A stretch of DNA of 64,000 nt from Pedobacter endophyticus (lineage in GTDB: Bacteria > Bacteroidota > Bacteroidia > Sphingobacteriales > Sphingobacteriaceae), in assembly GCF_015679185.1 (NCBI RefSeq), contig NZ_CP064939.1, positions 868,001 to 932,000 of the forward strand, given 5' to 3'. A program made the position numbers and the translations under genes. Every line of letters starts with the position of its first letter. The first letter of the stretch is position 1. Of the stretch, positions 27,534-36,997 are shown piece after piece. The notes under the pieces are model-generated. The model was given only the letters and a program-made list of their open reading frames with translations, ran no database searches and had not been told where the DNA came from.

Positions 27534-28586
27534 CTATTTCTTGCCATTCAGGGCTTTAATCGTTTTCACTTCATTTTCGCTAAACGGGGTTTTATCCTGT
27601 TTGTAAATGTCGTGAAACCACAATTCGGGTTCTTTGCCGCCTGGCATTGGTGTATCCCATGCATAAATAGTATTGGTTTTGCCCGATACAAAGCCCCAGT
27701 TAATGGCACCAACATTTTCAGCTTTTAACATCGGCATAATCGTTTGAAATAAGCTTCCGTTTCTTCGGGCCATATATTCGGTACAAACCAAAGGACGGTT
27801 GTAGGCTTTTAAATCGTTTATTTTACCAAGGTGACGATCTACATAACCGTAATGGTGGTAAGTGATCACATCAGAGTTTTCGAGCTGAACTTTATTCAGG
27901 TTAGCGAAGTTATCGTTGTAATTCCAAACGCCTGCGGTAATTGGCTGGCTCGGGTTAACGGCTTTCGCCCATACAAAAACCTGTTTCAACAAGTCGAGGC
28001 TTTTATCTACATAGCCGTTGTTTCCCGGTTCGTTGTATAAATCCCACATGGCAATGCGCTTATCATCTTTGTGTGTGGTGATAATATCTTTCACATAAGC
28101 CTCCAACATTTTCAAGCTGTCGGCATTGTTTCTGATGTCCGTACCCGGATCTCTTAACCAACCGCTGTTGTGCACACCTGTTTTTGGTTCTGGCTGCTTC
28201 CCAGCGGCGTATTTATCATTCCAGCAATCATCAAAAAAGACTAACATCGTTTTGATGTTGTGTTTAGCTGATATATCCAGATATTCGTTTAAGCGTTTTT
28301 TAAACCCCGCTTTGTCTGATGTCCAGGCCACATGGTGAAGAAAAACCCGCATGGTATTAAAGCCCAGCTCTTGCGCCCAACCCAGTTCTTTATCAATTTG
28401 TCTGGGATCGAAAGTATCGGCCTGAAACATTTCTAACTGGTTAATGGCCGATGCCGGCTGATAGTTACACCCCGTCATCCAGGGTTGCTTTTTGTACCAG
28501 GCATTCGCCTGTTCTGGTGTCCATCTGCTTTGCGCAAAAGAAGTGCTGATGCTAAAGCATGCAATAAAAATCAATAGGTTTCTCAT
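27534..28586 (-). CDS. Secreted glycoside hydrolase (GH5/clan A-like, cellulase/xylanase type)
   Basis: A 350-aa TIM-barrel retaining glycosidase with signal peptide RNLLIFIACFSISTSFAQS. The acid/base is Glu186 in MWDLYNEPGN and the candidate nucleophile is Glu270 in PLVCTEYMARR, the spacing expected for clan GH-A. Aromatic and His positions typical of the -1 subsite appear in RVFLHHVAW and ITYHHYGYVD. Automated pipelines often label such proteins '1,4-beta-xylanase' without proof. It sits 34 bp after susD and 23 bp before the sulfatase in the same operon, so it should act on the sulfated glycan that the locus imports. Confidence 0.88.
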   Translation of the reverse strand: MRNLLIFIACFSISTSFAQSRWTPEQANAWYKKQPWMTGCNYQPASAINQLEMFQADTFDPRQIDKELGWAQELGFNTMRVFLHHVAWTSDKAGFKKRLNEYLDISAKHNIKTMLVFFDDCWNDKYAAGKQPEPKTGVHNSGWLRDPGTDIRNNADSLKMLEAYVKDIITTHKDDKRIAMWDLYNEPGNNGYVDKSLDLLKQVFVWAKAVNPSQPITAGVWNYNDNFANLNKVQLENSDVITYHHYGYVDRHLGKINDLKAYNRPLVCTEYMARRNGSLFQTIMPMLKAENVGAINWGFVSGKTNTIYAWDTPMPGGKEPELWFHDIYKQDKTPFSENEVKTIKALNGKK

Positions 28587-28620
28587 AATTTATAATATTT
28601 GCTAATTTAACTAAAACGAT

Positions 28621-30078
28621 TTAATATCCCGGGTTCTGTGTGCAAAGTTTGTTGGCATCAAGTTCCGACTGCGGAATTGGGAACAATACGCGGTGTTCTT
28701 TCGCATTGCTGATTCCACGGGCAATGGCATTACTGATCAATTTTCCCTGGCGAACCATGTCTTCGCGGCGTTTGCCTTCCGATACAAACTCCCATCCCCT
28801 TTCTCTTAAAATGGCATCGCGGAATAACTCTTTCGATGGAACATCGATTAAGATAAGATTTGCCAATCCTGCTCTGGTTCTTACCTGATTTATTAATCCC
28901 AAATTTTCGGTTGTTGGGCCGCTCAGTTCGTTCAGCGCCTCGGCACGGGTAAGCAACATATCTGCATAGCGCAAAACAGGCACATCCGTTCCGCTATTGT
29001 TACCAACCGTAGCATTATCCCAATATTTAAAACTCCGGGCATTATCGCCGGTTGCGAGGCTTACAGTTGCGTTGCTGGTATTTACATAGCTTGTTAAAAT
29101 TAACGAAAGTCGCTTGTCTGTTGGCGCAAAAGTATTGGTAAACGCCGTTCTTAAGCGATACATGGTGGCAAAATTCGACATCGATGAAGTGTAAACGTAG
29201 TTGGGAAACTGCGGGCTGCTTTTATAAGCCGGCGGTAAAGCCCCGGCCTGAAACCAGTTGCCGAACGGATCTTCGGGGCGGCACTGCAAGGCCAGAATAA
29301 TTTCCTTATTGCGTTCGTTTTCTACCCTGAATAATCCTTCGAAAGAAGGAAACAAGCTATAATAGTTAAAATCAATCACTGCTTTTGCAGCATCGGCTGC
29401 TTTTTGCCATTGCTTGCTATTGAGGTAAAATTTGGCCAAAATTGCATTGGCAACGCCTTTGTTGTACCTGCCAAACGCTGCTTCGGCACCCGGATTGGGT
29501 AAATCGGCAATGGCCGAAGTGATTTCAGATTCAATAAAATCCAACATTTGCTGGTTGGTTGCCCTTGCCAATGCCCCGGTTTGCGTTTCGGGAGTTCTGA
29601 GCGGAACAGGGCCAAAATTATTGTACAAAATGGCATACGCTTGTGCCCTGATTACCTTGGCCTCGGCGGTATATAGTTTCTTGTTTGCATCGGTTGTGTT
29701 TACGGCATCAATGTTCTGAATTACATTGTTTGCATCGCGAATTGCCCGATAGTTTGGTGCCCAAAGGTCGTCGAAAAAAGTAGCCGTGGTTGGGTCCCAG
29801 GTGTAATTGATCAGTGTGAGCAAGCCGCCGTTTTCTGCGCCGCCGGTATCGTAACCCACATCGGTACACATTTCTGCCCCGTTGATTACCCAACGCGAAT
29901 TGGTTTGGGTTTGCGCCTGTGCATAGGCACTAAACAGTAGCGATTTAATACCTGCATCGGTACTTAAAACGTTATCGGGCGAAAACTCTGAGTTTGGCGA
30001 CACTTCAAGCGATTTCTCGCATGAGCTGATAGAAAACACCATCCCGGAGATTAATATATAAGTGAATATCTTTTTCAT
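28621..30078 (-). CDS. SusD/RagB family nutrient-binding lipoprotein
   Basis: A surface glycan-binding lipoprotein partnering the SusC 18 bp upstream. The lipoprotein signal is KKIFTYILISGMVFSISSC followed by EKSLEVSPNSEFSPDNVL. SusD helices include AEAKVIRAQAYAILYNNFGPVPL and GVANAILAKFYLNSKQWQKAADAAKAVIDF. The C-terminal region is VLRYADMLLTRAEALNE, RDAILRERGWEFVSEGKRREDMVRQGK and VLFPIPQSELDANKLCTQNPGY. 485 aa, complete. Confidence 0.94.
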   Translation of the reverse strand: MKKIFTYILISGMVFSISSCEKSLEVSPNSEFSPDNVLSTDAGIKSLLFSAYAQAQTQTNSRWVINGAEMCTDVGYDTGGAENGGLLTLINYTWDPTTATFFDDLWAPNYRAIRDANNVIQNIDAVNTTDANKKLYTAEAKVIRAQAYAILYNNFGPVPLRTPETQTGALARATNQQMLDFIESEITSAIADLPNPGAEAAFGRYNKGVANAILAKFYLNSKQWQKAADAAKAVIDFNYYSLFPSFEGLFRVENERNKEIILALQCRPEDPFGNWFQAGALPPAYKSSPQFPNYVYTSSMSNFATMYRLRTAFTNTFAPTDKRLSLILTSYVNTSNATVSLATGDNARSFKYWDNATVGNNSGTDVPVLRYADMLLTRAEALNELSGPTTENLGLINQVRTRAGLANLILIDVPSKELFRDAILRERGWEFVSEGKRREDMVRQGKLISNAIARGISNAKEHRVLFPIPQSELDANKLCTQNPGY

Positions 30079-30096
30079 GTTGATCGATTTTTAGGA

Positions 30097-33000
30097 TTAA
30101 AGCTGAAGGTTGATTCCGAAAGTGTAAGTTCTGGAGAGCGGATAAGAATTGTAATCTACTTTTAGAATGTTATCTCCCAACGAGTTTGCCGCGGGATCAG
30201 ACCCTGAATAATCAGTCCAGGTGTAGAGGTTCGATCCGTTTGCAAACACCGATAAGCTGCTTACAAATTTGTTTTTCGGCAGCGGAACCCTAACGCTCAA
30301 TCTTACGGCCTGCAACCTTAAGTACGATGCATTTTCTACAGTGCGGGTGTTTACCTGACGTTGACCTTGTACATCATTTGGCAAGAAAGATGGATAATCG
30401 TTTGTGGCGTTGGTTGGCGTCCAGCGGTTTAAATAAGGTTCTGCCAACTTATTTCTGCGAAGATCGACCGGATAAAGCGCATCAACAAGGCTGCTGTTCA
30501 ATAGTTTCGCACCATGCGATCCCTCGAAGAAAACATCAAGGCTAACCTTTTTATAACCCACGCTGGTGTTAAAACCGTAATAGAAATTGGGCATCGATTT
30601 ACCAATAATTGTTCTGTCGTTGGCATCAATGATTTTGTTGCCGTCTAAATCGCGGTATTTTAAATCACCGGGACGAACACCGGTTTGCGCTGTAGAAAAA
30701 TCATCGCCTGTTTGCCAAACGCCATCAACAATATAACCGAAGTAAGATCCTATCGACTCGCCCGGTCTTAAAATTCCGATTGAACCAATGGAGCCTACGC
30801 CGCCATAAATTACCTGATTGAGCTCGCCAAGGCTTAAGATTTGATTTTTAAGTGTGGTAATGTTGAAACCTGCATCGATGGTAAAATCGCTTTTGTTCAA
30901 GATCGATCCTTTTACCGAAAATTCAACTCCTGTGTTGCGCATACTGCCAACATTCTGCGTTTGCGAGCCAAAGCCCGTACTTGCCGCCTGTGGAATATCG
31001 TAAAGCAGATCGGAGGTTTTACGGTTATAGTATTCTATACTTCCGCTCAACCTCGAGTTGAAGAGCCCAAAATCGATACCCAAATCAATTTGGTTAGCCG
31101 ATTCCCATTGTAAATCGGCATTAGCACTGCGGGTAGGATTTAATGAGCTATATCTCGTGCCACCAAAAATGGCGTTTCGCCCTGCCGAATAGGTACTGAA
31201 ATAAATGTAATTGGCATTGGGCTGATTTCCGGTAGCACCGTAACTTGCCCGTAACTTCAACTCGCTGATGGTATTGTTGTCTTTTAAGAAATCCTCATCG
31301 CTAATTTTCCATGCCAGGGCGGCCGAAGGGAAATAACCAAATCTTTTATTCGGGCCAAATCTGGCCGAACCGTCAGCCCTTAACGAAGCAGTTAACAGGT
31401 ACTTGCCTTTGTAGGCGTAATTTACACGACCTAAAAAAGAAACTAAAATGTTTTCCTGCCTGTTGTTGCTTACCCCGTTTAAGGTATTATCGCCTGTTCC
31501 CAATCCATCGTAAGTTAAATCTGGCAAGGCGAACGATCTCGAGTTTCCAATCAATACACTCGAAGTGTAACGCTCGTAAGTAGAACCAGCAACGGCAGCA
31601 ATACTATGATCGCCAATGGTTTTATTAAAGTTCAATGTGGCCTCACCCAAATAATAAGCACGCTTACCATCACGCACATCGGCATAGCCGTTGTACGATG
31701 CACCTGTTAAAGTTGTTGGGTCGATCCAAAAGTAACGCTGGCTATCGTTTACATCTGCCCCTGCTCTCACTTTGGCCGATAAAGATGGAATAAAATAGTA
31801 TTCAGCATAAATATTCCCGATGGTTCGGTAAGTATCGCTCATTCCGTATTGTCCGTTTATCACCGCCAGGGGGTTATCCATCGGATTCATTAAGGGCGAA
31901 CGATTGTACCCGCCAGTAGCCGTATAAGGTGCAGCGGTGGGATCGTAGTTTTGAGCCATATACAGCGCACTTGCATTGTCGTTTAAACCCACGCCGGTTG
32001 CGTTGTAATCATCTCTGGTGTACGATGATTCGAGGCTGATGCCAACAGCATATTTCTGCGCCACCGCATGTTCAACGTTTACACGCCCGTTATACCGCTT
32101 GTTGCCAGAGTTGAGCATAATCCCATCCTGATCGTAAAGACCAGCGGAGATGTAAAATTTAGTATTGCCGCCGCCACCAGAAAAGGAAATATCGTGACTT
32201 TGCAGTGAAGCCCTCCTTAGTAATAACGACTGCCAATCGGTGTTGGCATTGTCGCCCGTAACGCGTGCGGTAGAAAGACTGCCCAAATCGATGATTCCGT
32301 TAATGGCCTGCGTATATTCGTCGCCCGTCATGAAGTTGAGCAAGCGAGTAGCCTTTTGCGTACCTACAGAACCGTTATAGTTTACTTTCAATTTACCCGC
32401 ATCGCCCTTTTTTGTGGTGATGATTACTACGCCATTTGCACCGCGTGAGCCATATATTGCCGTTGCCGACGCATCTTTGAGGATCTCAATTGAAGCAATA
32501 TCTGATGGATTTAAATTGTTCATCGCCGAGCGCAGGTTCGGGTTGTTCGTTGTTCCGCCCGGTGCCGATCCACCAACTGCCGCAGCGTCGTTAATGGGTA
32601 AACCATCTACAACATATAACGGGCTGTTGTTTCCGGTAATTGAGGTTACACCCCTAACCTGCACACTCATTGCGGCTCCGGGCTCACCACTTTTCTGATA
32701 AATTTGAACGCCGGATGAGCGTCCTACCAGGGCTTGCTGAACGTTTACGTTAGCCCCTTTGGTAATGTCGCCGGCTTTTAATGAAGTTACCGAGCCCGTA
32801 AGGTCGCTTTTACGCACCGTACCGTAACCCACCACCACAATATCATCCAGGTTTCCTGCTTCCGGTTCGAGCGTAACATTTACCGATGTTCTTTTATTTA
32901 CTTCAATCTCTACATTTTTATAGCCCACAAAACTAATCTGTAAAACCGCAGTTGGCGCTGCTTCGAGCGTAAATGCCCCGGCGGCATTGGTACTTACCAC

Positions 33001-33228
33001 AATGGGTTGGTTCTTCACTTTTACGGTAGCCCCAACAATGGTTTCGCCTTTTTCGTCTTTAACGGTACCGCTGATGCGCGAAGTTTGCGCAGTAACCTGG
33101 TTTGATAAACTGCCGATGAGGATAAGCAGCAAACTCAACATTTTTAGCAGCTGATTTTTGCTTTTTAGCGGACGGACAAAATCCATTGGCGAAAAACTAA
33201 ACTTTCGGATTTTTATTTTTTCTTTCAT
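30097..33228 (-). CDS. SusC/RagA-type TonB-dependent outer-membrane receptor
   Basis: The outer-membrane importer (1043 aa) of the second glycan locus and first gene of its operon. A long basic N-terminus precedes the signal segment (LLKMLSLLLILIGSLSNQVTAQ). A carboxypeptidase-regulatory-like domain (GTVKDEKGETIVGATVKVK), DDIVVVGYGTVRKSDLTGSV, the plug (QALVGRSSGVQIYQKSGEPG, SPLYVVDGLPIND, IYGSRGANGVVIITTKKG) and the barrel follow, ending in aromatic TYTFGINLQL. It is transcribed away from the propeller kinase/regulator pair, the standard arrangement for hybrid-two-component control. Confidence 0.96.
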   Translation of the reverse strand: MKEKIKIRKFSFSPMDFVRPLKSKNQLLKMLSLLLILIGSLSNQVTAQTSRISGTVKDEKGETIVGATVKVKNQPIVVSTNAAGAFTLEAAPTAVLQISFVGYKNVEIEVNKRTSVNVTLEPEAGNLDDIVVVGYGTVRKSDLTGSVTSLKAGDITKGANVNVQQALVGRSSGVQIYQKSGEPGAAMSVQVRGVTSITGNNSPLYVVDGLPINDAAAVGGSAPGGTTNNPNLRSAMNNLNPSDIASIEILKDASATAIYGSRGANGVVIITTKKGDAGKLKVNYNGSVGTQKATRLLNFMTGDEYTQAINGIIDLGSLSTARVTGDNANTDWQSLLLRRASLQSHDISFSGGGGNTKFYISAGLYDQDGIMLNSGNKRYNGRVNVEHAVAQKYAVGISLESSYTRDDYNATGVGLNDNASALYMAQNYDPTAAPYTATGGYNRSPLMNPMDNPLAVINGQYGMSDTYRTIGNIYAEYYFIPSLSAKVRAGADVNDSQRYFWIDPTTLTGASYNGYADVRDGKRAYYLGEATLNFNKTIGDHSIAAVAGSTYERYTSSVLIGNSRSFALPDLTYDGLGTGDNTLNGVSNNRQENILVSFLGRVNYAYKGKYLLTASLRADGSARFGPNKRFGYFPSAALAWKISDEDFLKDNNTISELKLRASYGATGNQPNANYIYFSTYSAGRNAIFGGTRYSSLNPTRSANADLQWESANQIDLGIDFGLFNSRLSGSIEYYNRKTSDLLYDIPQAASTGFGSQTQNVGSMRNTGVEFSVKGSILNKSDFTIDAGFNITTLKNQILSLGELNQVIYGGVGSIGSIGILRPGESIGSYFGYIVDGVWQTGDDFSTAQTGVRPGDLKYRDLDGNKIIDANDRTIIGKSMPNFYYGFNTSVGYKKVSLDVFFEGSHGAKLLNSSLVDALYPVDLRRNKLAEPYLNRWTPTNATNDYPSFLPNDVQGQRQVNTRTVENASYLRLQAVRLSVRVPLPKNKFVSSLSVFANGSNLYTWTDYSGSDPAANSLGDNILKVDYNSYPLSRTYTFGINLQL

Positions 33229-33777
33229 TTTTAAGGATGGTTAATTGTTTGGTTAATAATAAATTGGCACAAACAGCCTGTTGCAGCACAGTGGATGCAA
33301 CACGAAACATTGATTAATAAAAAATAACTTGGCTTAACTGGTCAGTAACCGATAATTAATTTCGGAGGGAAATAATTTGCAGGTGGCCATCGGCAGATCG
33401 AAAATGTTCATATAAATAAGGATTGATGCGCAAATATATAAAAACAATATAAAGTCTACCGATTTAATAGATTTTATTTCCGATGGGTCCATTCGTCTGA
33501 ACTTCCCTCCCAGCTAAACCGATTTTACTTTAAATTAATTGGGTTTCTTTCTGATTGCCATTAAACCTACTTCATCGGGTTGGGGCCTGAAAGCAGGCCG
33601 CTTAAGTAAAGTTCTTTTCATAACTGTTTAATATTTGGTTGTAATTTGTTACTTCAAATAAAAACATTTCGACGGTGACAATCTGATCATTTATTAGCGG
33701 AAATGTCTCATTTTTCAGCCGGCCATATGCACAACTCTTCACAGGTGAGCATTGCACGGCTTTACAAGCAAACCGCG
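33229..33777. other. Divergent regulatory spacer of the glycan locus
   Basis: An AT-rich non-coding spacer between susC and the sensor kinase. It should contain the binding site for the AraC-type response regulator, but I see no clear direct or inverted repeat that identifies it. A TATATTTG box on the minus strand at 33431-33438 would give susC a leader of about 200 nt. A 64-codon minus-strand frame near 33602-33796 is not supported as a gene. Confidence 0.5.
33431..33438 (-). promoter_or_regulatory. Possible -7 element of the susC operon
   Basis: Read on the minus strand this is TATATTTG, matching TAnnTTTG exactly. No convincing TTG/TTTG -33 element lies 17-23 nt further upstream, as often happens for activator-dependent promoters. 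Confidence 0.3.
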
Positions 33778-33808
33778 TTTGGAACTTTGGTAGCAATTTT
33801 TAACTTTG
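33778..33808 (+). promoter_or_regulatory. Consensus Bacteroidetes promoter of the sensor kinase gene
   Basis: TTTG at 33778-33781, a 19-nt spacer and TAACTTTG at 33801-33808 match the Bacteroidetes -33/-7 consensus exactly. A TTG that could open the reading frame at 33806 lies inside the -7 box, so translation must begin at the downstream ATG (33827 or 33833). Confidence 0.7.
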
Positions 33809-33826
33809 GTTACCTATTATGAGCCA

Positions 33827-36800
33827 ATGCAAATGAGAATCTTCCTCTTATCCCTTTTCTTGTTCACGGCATCAGTGGCTTTAGGTCAACCGTACTATGT
33901 TAAACGTTATCAGGTTGACGAGGGCCTATCGCACAACACCGTTATTAGTCTTTTGCAGGATCGCAATGGCATGATCTGGATTGGAACGAAAGGTGGTTTG
34001 AACGCTTACAATGGTTACAGTTTTAAATCCTATGCCAACAAATCGAATAGCTTTGGCACGATAGGCAACAACTTTATCAATTCGCTATGTGAGGATAAAA
34101 AGGGTATGATCTGGATTGGAACGGGTCGCGGCCTTTTCCGCTTTAATCCGGTTACAGAGGTATTTTTTCAACTTCCGTTAAAGGGTTCGGAGGGTATCGA
34201 AAACATTCTTGTAGATGTAAACGACAATGTGTGGTTTTTAAAGAGCTTTATGCTTTACCGATACAACCAAAGGCTTAAAAAGCTCACCTATTTTAGTGCG
34301 GTAAAGGGAACCTGCATGCGGTTTAATAAAGCCGGCGAATTGTGGATAGGAAACGAAAAGGGACAGATGTTTAAATTTGATCCTCAAACAAATACCATCA
34401 ACAAAGTAGTTCAGCTGTTAGATCGCAGTCTGCCCGACAACCAAAAGCTAATCAGTAAGTTACTGGTGCTGGATAATGAAATTCTGGTGGGTACCAGAAA
34501 GAAGGGCTTGTTAAGCTACGGCTGCGAAACGGGGCTGGTTAGGCCATTATTAACCAAAACCGACGACCATACGGATGTATATGTTCGTGATATTATTGCG
34601 GCAGAAAACAACAATTACTGGGTAGCTACGGAATCGGGCATTTATGTGTACAATTTGCTCAGCCATCGGTTCGTTAACCTAAAAAAAACGCCTGCAGATC
34701 GTTATGCACTTTCTGATAACGCAGTTTACTGCCTGTTAAAAGATAAGGAAAATGGATTTTGGGCGGGTACTTTCTTTGGCGGCCTCAACTATCTTTCGCC
34801 AGAAAACGTAAAGTTCAATAAATATATCAGCGTTAAAGGAGCCAATTCGATTTCGGGCAATGCCGTGCGGGAAATTTGCAGCTACGATAATAAAAATATA
34901 TGGATCGGCACGGAAGATGCCGGATTAAATAAGCTGAACACCGAAACCGGAAAGTTTACTCAATACACTTCAACGGGAAACAAGAACAGCATTTCTTATC
35001 CGAATATTCATGGTCTGTTTGCCACGAAAAACAGGTTGTATATCGGCCCGTTTTTGCATGGGCTAAACGTAATGGATATCAAAACAGGCAAGATCCTCAA
35101 AAATTACTCGGTAATACGTGCGGCGGATGGGCCAACGAGCGATTTTGTGATGTGCATTTATCAAACTTCGGATAAGAGAATATTACTGGGAACGGTGAAT
35201 GGCGGAATGTTCGAATACCAGGAAGACAAAGATCGTTTTGTTCGTGTGTCGTTTATGCCGAATAATTCTAACGTTTATGACATTATGGAAGATCATAGCG
35301 GAACGATTTGGGCGGGAAGCCTGCAAAACGGTGTATTTTATCATAATCCAAAAACGGGTGTTCGGGGCAACATTAAATTCAGCTCGGGCCGCGACTATGA
35401 ATACCAGATTCAGGGCATTTTTGAAGATAGCAGGCATTGCCTGTGGCTGGCTACGGAAGGCGGTGGCTTAATAGCAATCGATTCTACACGTACCAAGGTT
35501 AAAAAGATGACTACAAAGAGCGGTCTGCCGAGCAATTATATCTTCAGAACGTTGGAAGACAACCTGGGCAATCTTTGGATCAGTTCGCTGAAAGGATTGA
35601 TCTGCATGAACTTAAAAACAAAAAAGTTAAAGGTATTTACCCGGGCCAACGGCTTAATTACGGATCAGTTTAATTATAATTCGGCCTACAAAGACGTAGC
35701 CGGAAACTTATATTTTGGTACGGTACAGGGCTTAATTGTATTTAATCCGGCCGATGTTTTGGCACGAACGGGTGCACCTGATATTTTTTTAACGGGGCTG
35801 CAGTTAAATAACGATGAGATGTTGCCGAATACAAAGGGAACGGTATTGAAGCGTTCTATTTTGTACACGGATACGGTAACGCTCAATTACAATCAATCGA
35901 GTTTCAACATCGAGTTTGCCGCATTCAGTTACATCTCTCCGAGAACAATTACCTATCAATATCAAATGCAGGGAATAGGTACGAATGAATGGACGCGGGT
36001 AAAAAATAACCAAAGAGCCTATTTTACCGACCTTTCGCCGGGCACTTATACGTTTGTGCTAAAGGCGCACGACGGTGTGGGCGGCTGGGCCAGCAAAGAG
36101 CGAAAGCTAGTCGTTAAAATCCTTCCGCCATTTTGGAAGAGCTTGCCGGCCTACATCATCTACTTTCTGTTGATTGCAGTGGCATTTTACCTCTCGGCGA
36201 GCTACTATCGCAAAGTGCTCGAAGCAAGGAACCAGAGGAAACTTCAGCTTTTTCAGTTTGAAAAGGATAAAGAAATTTACCAGGCAAAAATTGAGTTTTT
36301 TACCAACATTGCGCACGAGATACAAACGCCACTAACGTTAATAAAGGGCCCGTTAGAGCGGATATTGAACCGCATTGATGAAGTACCCACAATAAAGCGG
36401 AGCATAAACATGATTGATAAGAACACCAATCGCCTGCTTTCTTTAACATCGCAGTTGTTGGATTTTCGAAAGACAGAAATTGACCAGTTTGGCCTGAGCT
36501 TCGTGAAACTGAACATTACGCAAGTGCTTAAACAAGAAATTAGTGTGTTTAAACCAGAGCTGGAAAAGCGAAAGATTAAGTTTGAACTTGATGTGCCAAA
36601 AACAGGGTTAATTGCCTTTGTAGATTACGAAGCCTTTACTAAAATTGTAAGTAATCTGTTGTCTAACGCCATCAAGTATGCGGCATCGGGCATCAGGGTT
36701 GAGCTGTTCCTAGTCGAAAATGAAGATAACAGGTTTGTAATCCGTTTCGTTAACGATGGCGATCCCATTCCGTTTGAGGTTAGAGATAAGATTTTTGAGC

Positions 36801-36994
36801 CTTTCTACAGGGTTCATAAGGATACCGATAAGCCTGGCACCGGCATCGGTCTGCCCATTGCCCGATCGCTGGCGGAACTGCACACCGGATCGTTAACACT
36901 GGCCCACAGCGACGAATTACTTATTGTATTTGAATTAACCTTGCCGATACATCATTCTATTGAGTTCAGCCTAAACAAATGGAAAAAACTATAA
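33827..36994 (+). CDS. Two-component sensor: Reg_prop propeller / Y_Y_Y / histidine kinase
   Basis: A membrane sensor for the glycan signal. After a signal peptide (MRIFLLSLFLFTASVALGQ) come two seven-bladed-type propeller halves made of Reg_prop repeats (NGMIWIGTKGGLNAYNG, KGMIWIGTGRGLFRF, LGNLWISSLKGLICM). A Y_Y_Y domain follows (TYQYQMQGIGTNEWTRV, FTDLSPGTYTFVLKAHDG), then one membrane helix (LPAYIIYFLLIAVAFYLSASYY), HisKA with the phosphorylated His in FFTNIAHEIQTPLTLIKGPLE, and HATPase_c with SNLLSNAIKYA and DKPGTGIGLPIARSL. It ends 3 bp before the response regulator in the same frame. The pair together has exactly the domains of one hybrid two-component protein. See the finding on the single TAA between them. 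Confidence 0.95.
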   Translation: MQMRIFLLSLFLFTASVALGQPYYVKRYQVDEGLSHNTVISLLQDRNGMIWIGTKGGLNAYNGYSFKSYANKSNSFGTIGNNFINSLCEDKKGMIWIGTGRGLFRFNPVTEVFFQLPLKGSEGIENILVDVNDNVWFLKSFMLYRYNQRLKKLTYFSAVKGTCMRFNKAGELWIGNEKGQMFKFDPQTNTINKVVQLLDRSLPDNQKLISKLLVLDNEILVGTRKKGLLSYGCETGLVRPLLTKTDDHTDVYVRDIIAAENNNYWVATESGIYVYNLLSHRFVNLKKTPADRYALSDNAVYCLLKDKENGFWAGTFFGGLNYLSPENVKFNKYISVKGANSISGNAVREICSYDNKNIWIGTEDAGLNKLNTETGKFTQYTSTGNKNSISYPNIHGLFATKNRLYIGPFLHGLNVMDIKTGKILKNYSVIRAADGPTSDFVMCIYQTSDKRILLGTVNGGMFEYQEDKDRFVRVSFMPNNSNVYDIMEDHSGTIWAGSLQNGVFYHNPKTGVRGNIKFSSGRDYEYQIQGIFEDSRHCLWLATEGGGLIAIDSTRTKVKKMTTKSGLPSNYIFRTLEDNLGNLWISSLKGLICMNLKTKKLKVFTRANGLITDQFNYNSAYKDVAGNLYFGTVQGLIVFNPADVLARTGAPDIFLTGLQLNNDEMLPNTKGTVLKRSILYTDTVTLNYNQSSFNIEFAAFSYISPRTITYQYQMQGIGTNEWTRVKNNQRAYFTDLSPGTYTFVLKAHDGVGGWASKERKLVVKILPPFWKSLPAYIIYFLLIAVAFYLSASYYRKVLEARNQRKLQLFQFEKDKEIYQAKIEFFTNIAHEIQTPLTLIKGPLERILNRIDEVPTIKRSINMIDKNTNRLLSLTSQLLDFRKTEIDQFGLSFVKLNITQVLKQEISVFKPELEKRKIKFELDVPKTGLIAFVDYEAFTKIVSNLLSNAIKYAASGIRVELFLVENEDNRFVIRFVNDGDPIPFEVRDKIFEPFYRVHKDTDKPGTGIGLPIARSLAELHTGSLTLAHSDELLIVFELTLPIHHSIEFSLNKWKKL

Positions 36995-36997
36995 CTT

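Noticed and set aside
33806..33826. Longer TTG-initiated start of the sensor kinase
   Set aside because: The TTG is inside a consensus -7 box, so it would not be transcribed.
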